From Ewingella americana (GTDB lineage: Bacteria; Pseudomonadota; Gammaproteobacteria; Enterobacterales; Enterobacteriaceae), in the NCBI RefSeq assembly GCF_006438725.1, contig NZ_RCZD01000002.1, positions 1,294 to 65,293 of the forward strand: 64,000 bases of DNA, read 5' to 3'. The translations under genes and the position numbers were made by a program. Of the stretch, positions 62,005 to 64,000 are shown one piece after another. Numbering within the stretch: position 1 is the first letter of the stretch; each line of letters begins with the position of its first letter. Under the pieces are notes generated by a model. The model did no database searches. It was given only the letters and a program-made list of their open reading frames with translations, and had not been told where the DNA came from.

Positions 62005-62913
62005 ATGCGTAATCGTACGTTAGCCGACCTCGACCGCGTGGTGGCATTAGGCGGAGGACACGGATTGGGCCGCGTGATGTCCGCCCTCTCCACTCTTGGC
62101 TCGCGCCTGACCGGTATTGTCACCACCACCGATAACGGGGGTTCGACCGGCCGTATCCGCAGCTCAGAAGGCGGCATCGCCTGGGGCGATACGCGCAACT
62201 GCCTTAACCAGTTAATCACCGAACCGAGCGTTGCGTCAGCCATGTTTGAATACCGCTTCGGCGGCAATGGTGAACTGGCCGGGCACAATCTCGGCAACCT
62301 GATGCTGCGCGCGCTCGATCACCTGAGCGTACGCCCGCTGGAAGCCATTAATCTGGTGCGCAGCCTGCTGAAAGTGGACGCCGAACTGATCCCAATGTCA
62401 GAACAGCCGGTCGATCTGGCGGCGCTGGATGCCAGCGGTGAGTGGGTCCATGGCGAGGTGAATGTCGATAAGCTGACGCAGATCCCGCGTGAACTGATGC
62501 TGGTTCCGCAGGTGACGGCAACGCGTGAAGCGATTCTCGCCATCAAAGAAGCCGATCTGGTGCTGATTGGCCCCGGCAGTTTCTACACCAGCCTGATGCC
62601 GCTGTTGCTGATGAAAGACCTGACGCAGGCCCTGCGCCGCAGCCGTGCGCACATCGTATACATTGGTAATTTAGGGAAAGAGTTGAGCGTGGCGGCTGCG
62701 TCACTGACGCTGCATGACAAGCTGTCGCTGATTGAACAACAGATCGGACGCCGCGCCGTTGATGCCGCGATCGTCGGGCCTAAAGTGAATATCGATGACG
62801 CCAGTGAGCGGTTGATCATTCAAACTACCCTCGAGGCCAGCGATATTCCTTATCGTCATGACCGCGAGTTACTTCGCAAAGCGTTAGAAGAAGCGTTGCA
62901 GCAGATGACTTAA
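62005..62913 (+). CDS. ybhK: YvcK/CofD-like protein YbhK
   Basis: The 302-residue protein (ATG at 62005 after AAGGA) is a GDP-sugar/UDP-GlcNAc-binding-type YvcK protein of the LPPG/CofD fold. [53 protein letters not shown] and [17 protein letters not shown] are the family marks and follow E. coli YbhK. The Bacillus homologue is needed for gluconeogenic growth and cell shape; enzymatic function is unproven. It is divergent from moaA, and its end overlaps the convergent VF530 gene by four bases. Confidence 0.92.
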   Translation: MRNRTLADLDRVVALGGGHGLGRVMSALSTLGSRLTGIVTTTDNGGSTGRIRSSEGGIAWGDTRNCLNQLITEPSVASAMFEYRFGGNGELAGHNLGNLMLRALDHLSVRPLEAINLVRSLLKVDAELIPMSEQPVDLAALDASGEWVHGEVNVDKLTQIPRELMLVPQVTATREAILAIKEADLVLIGPGSFYTSLMPLLLMKDLTQALRRSRAHIVYIGNLGKELSVAAASLTLHDKLSLIEQQIGRRAVDAAIVGPKVNIDDASERLIIQTTLEASDIPYRHDRELLRKALEEALQQMT

Positions 62914-63284
62914 GATTTTTTGGTCAGCGGATGGTTGTTCCACGGGCTGTCCGCGGCGGGTTTAGCGGTGCTGACTTTCGGTTTTTGCGGCGTCAGGGCT
63001 GACAACGGCGTGCGGCGTTTGCTGCGCGTCATGTCCGGGCGCAAATGGCCTTCAACGAAATCGAGATACAGCGTCTCCACTTCTTTGCGCGCCCATGGCG
63101 TGCGGCGCAAAAATTTCAGGCTGGACTTGATGCTCGGGTCACTCTTGAAGCAGTTGATATTGACCTGCGACGCCAGTGCGGGCCAGCCAAAACTATCGAC
63201 CAACGTCGTCAGCAGCGCTTCCAGCGTGATGCCGTGCAGGGGATCTTTCGCCGCAGCAGGTTTCTGGGGAGTGGTGTCAGTCAT
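62910..63284 (-). CDS. VF530/DUF2132 family protein
   Basis: The 124-residue cytosolic protein shows the VF530 core ([64 protein letters not shown], residues about 14-80) and a basic, proline-rich tail. The family adopts a small helical fold thought to bind nucleic acid; no function is established. Most homologues lack the tail, so it may be lineage specific. It converges on ybhK with overlapping ends. Confidence 0.82.
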   Translation of the reverse strand: MTDTTPQKPAAAKDPLHGITLEALLTTLVDSFGWPALASQVNINCFKSDPSIKSSLKFLRRTPWARKEVETLYLDFVEGHLRPDMTRSKRRTPLSALTPQKPKVSTAKPAADSPWNNHPLTKKS

Positions 63285-63370
63285 TGGCTCGCTCGCAAGT
63301 CGTTTTTACCGGGCGCGCAGTCTAGCACTTTTTCAATGCCAGCGCAGCGCACCTTAATTTTCCACAGAAG

Positions 63371-63438
63371 GTATCCCCAATAGATTTCATGGTCCGCGAG
63401 GGAAGCCAACACCGCTGTGGCTTGAAGGATGACGAGTA

Positions 63439-63439
<1 letters not shown>
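63371..63439. repeat. Internally deleted ERIC element
   Basis: About 69 bases keep the ERIC ends: CCAATAGATTTCATGG at the left and GGAAGCCAACACCGC then CTTGAAGGATGACGAGTAT at the right. The central palindrome present in the copy at 26.2 kb is missing. Such short ERICs are known in enterobacteria. Its right end touches the uvrB stop codon. Confidence 0.85.

Positions 63440-64000
<561 letters not shown>

Overview
The window is chromosomal DNA of a gamma-proteobacterium of the order Enterobacterales. Many proteins read as close orthologues of E. coli K-12 proteins (yehZYXW/osmF, dld, pbpG, yohC, yohP, dusC, gcd, pqqU/yncD, aldA, rhaS, roxA, ddlA, comR/bhsA, rhlE, ybhL, moaABCDE, ybhK, uvrB), but gene order differs from E. 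coli and there are ERIC repeats. This fits a Yersiniaceae-like genus (Rahnella, Ewingella, Rouxiella or Serratia relatives). The genus is inferred from gene content by memory, not from a search. No rRNA, tRNA, CRISPR array, prophage or transposase was seen.

Layout. 0.4-1.5 kb: a GNAT acetyltransferase and an XRE-cupin regulator. 1.7-6.9 kb: a compact six-gene operon (MerR regulator, NTF2-like protein, SDR, flavoprotein, DUF1365, cyclopropane-fatty-acid-synthase-like methylase), probably for stress-induced modification of membrane lipids. 7.6-12.9 kb: yedA, a small membrane protein and the yehZYXW osmoprotectant-type ABC transporter. 13.2-16.5 kb: an MFS transporter and a Suppressor-of-fused-domain protein. 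16.7-19.3 kb: a comR-like TetR repressor, a small exported protein and three tandem bhsA/comC paralogues that share palindromic operator candidates. 19.5-24.3 kb: TM2 protein, ddlA, cupin, aldehyde dehydrogenase, roxA. 24.4-28.2 kb: phnCDEE importer carrying an ERIC element, without C-P lyase genes. 28.4-30.1 kb: dld. 30.1-34.0 kb: an AT-rich islet with a DUF1996 protein and a repeat-bearing PI-PLC-domain protein. 34.2-38.9 kb: gcd and pqqU, a PQQ-dependent glucose dehydrogenase beside the outer-membrane PQQ receptor. 39.2-46.7 kb: aldA, rhaS activator and a four-gene rhamnose-type ABC importer. 46.7-51.9 kb: yohC, racemase-like protein, yohP, pbpG, an orphan AT-rich gene, a VOC protein, dusC. 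51.9-57.3 kb: MFS pump with divergent Cys-rich regulator, rhlE, mdtG. 58.0-64.0 kb: ybhL, moaABCDE with a Moco-riboswitch-like leader, ybhK, a VF530 protein and the 3' part of uvrB.

The most unusual non-coding signal is a family of large palindromic elements with about 0.47 kb between their outer hairpins. Three full copies (about 7.0, 14.8 and 57.3 kb) and one partial arm (0.3 kb) occur. Each full copy fills the gap between the 3' ends of two convergent genes. The terminal 12-bp hairpin stems differ between copies but keep pairing by compensatory changes, which points to selection on structure. Other points worth attention are the comR/bhsA operator set, the alternating-repeat PI-PLC protein, the pqqU-gcd pairing and an orphan protein at 49.8 kb with a weak ADP-ribosyltransferase-like look.
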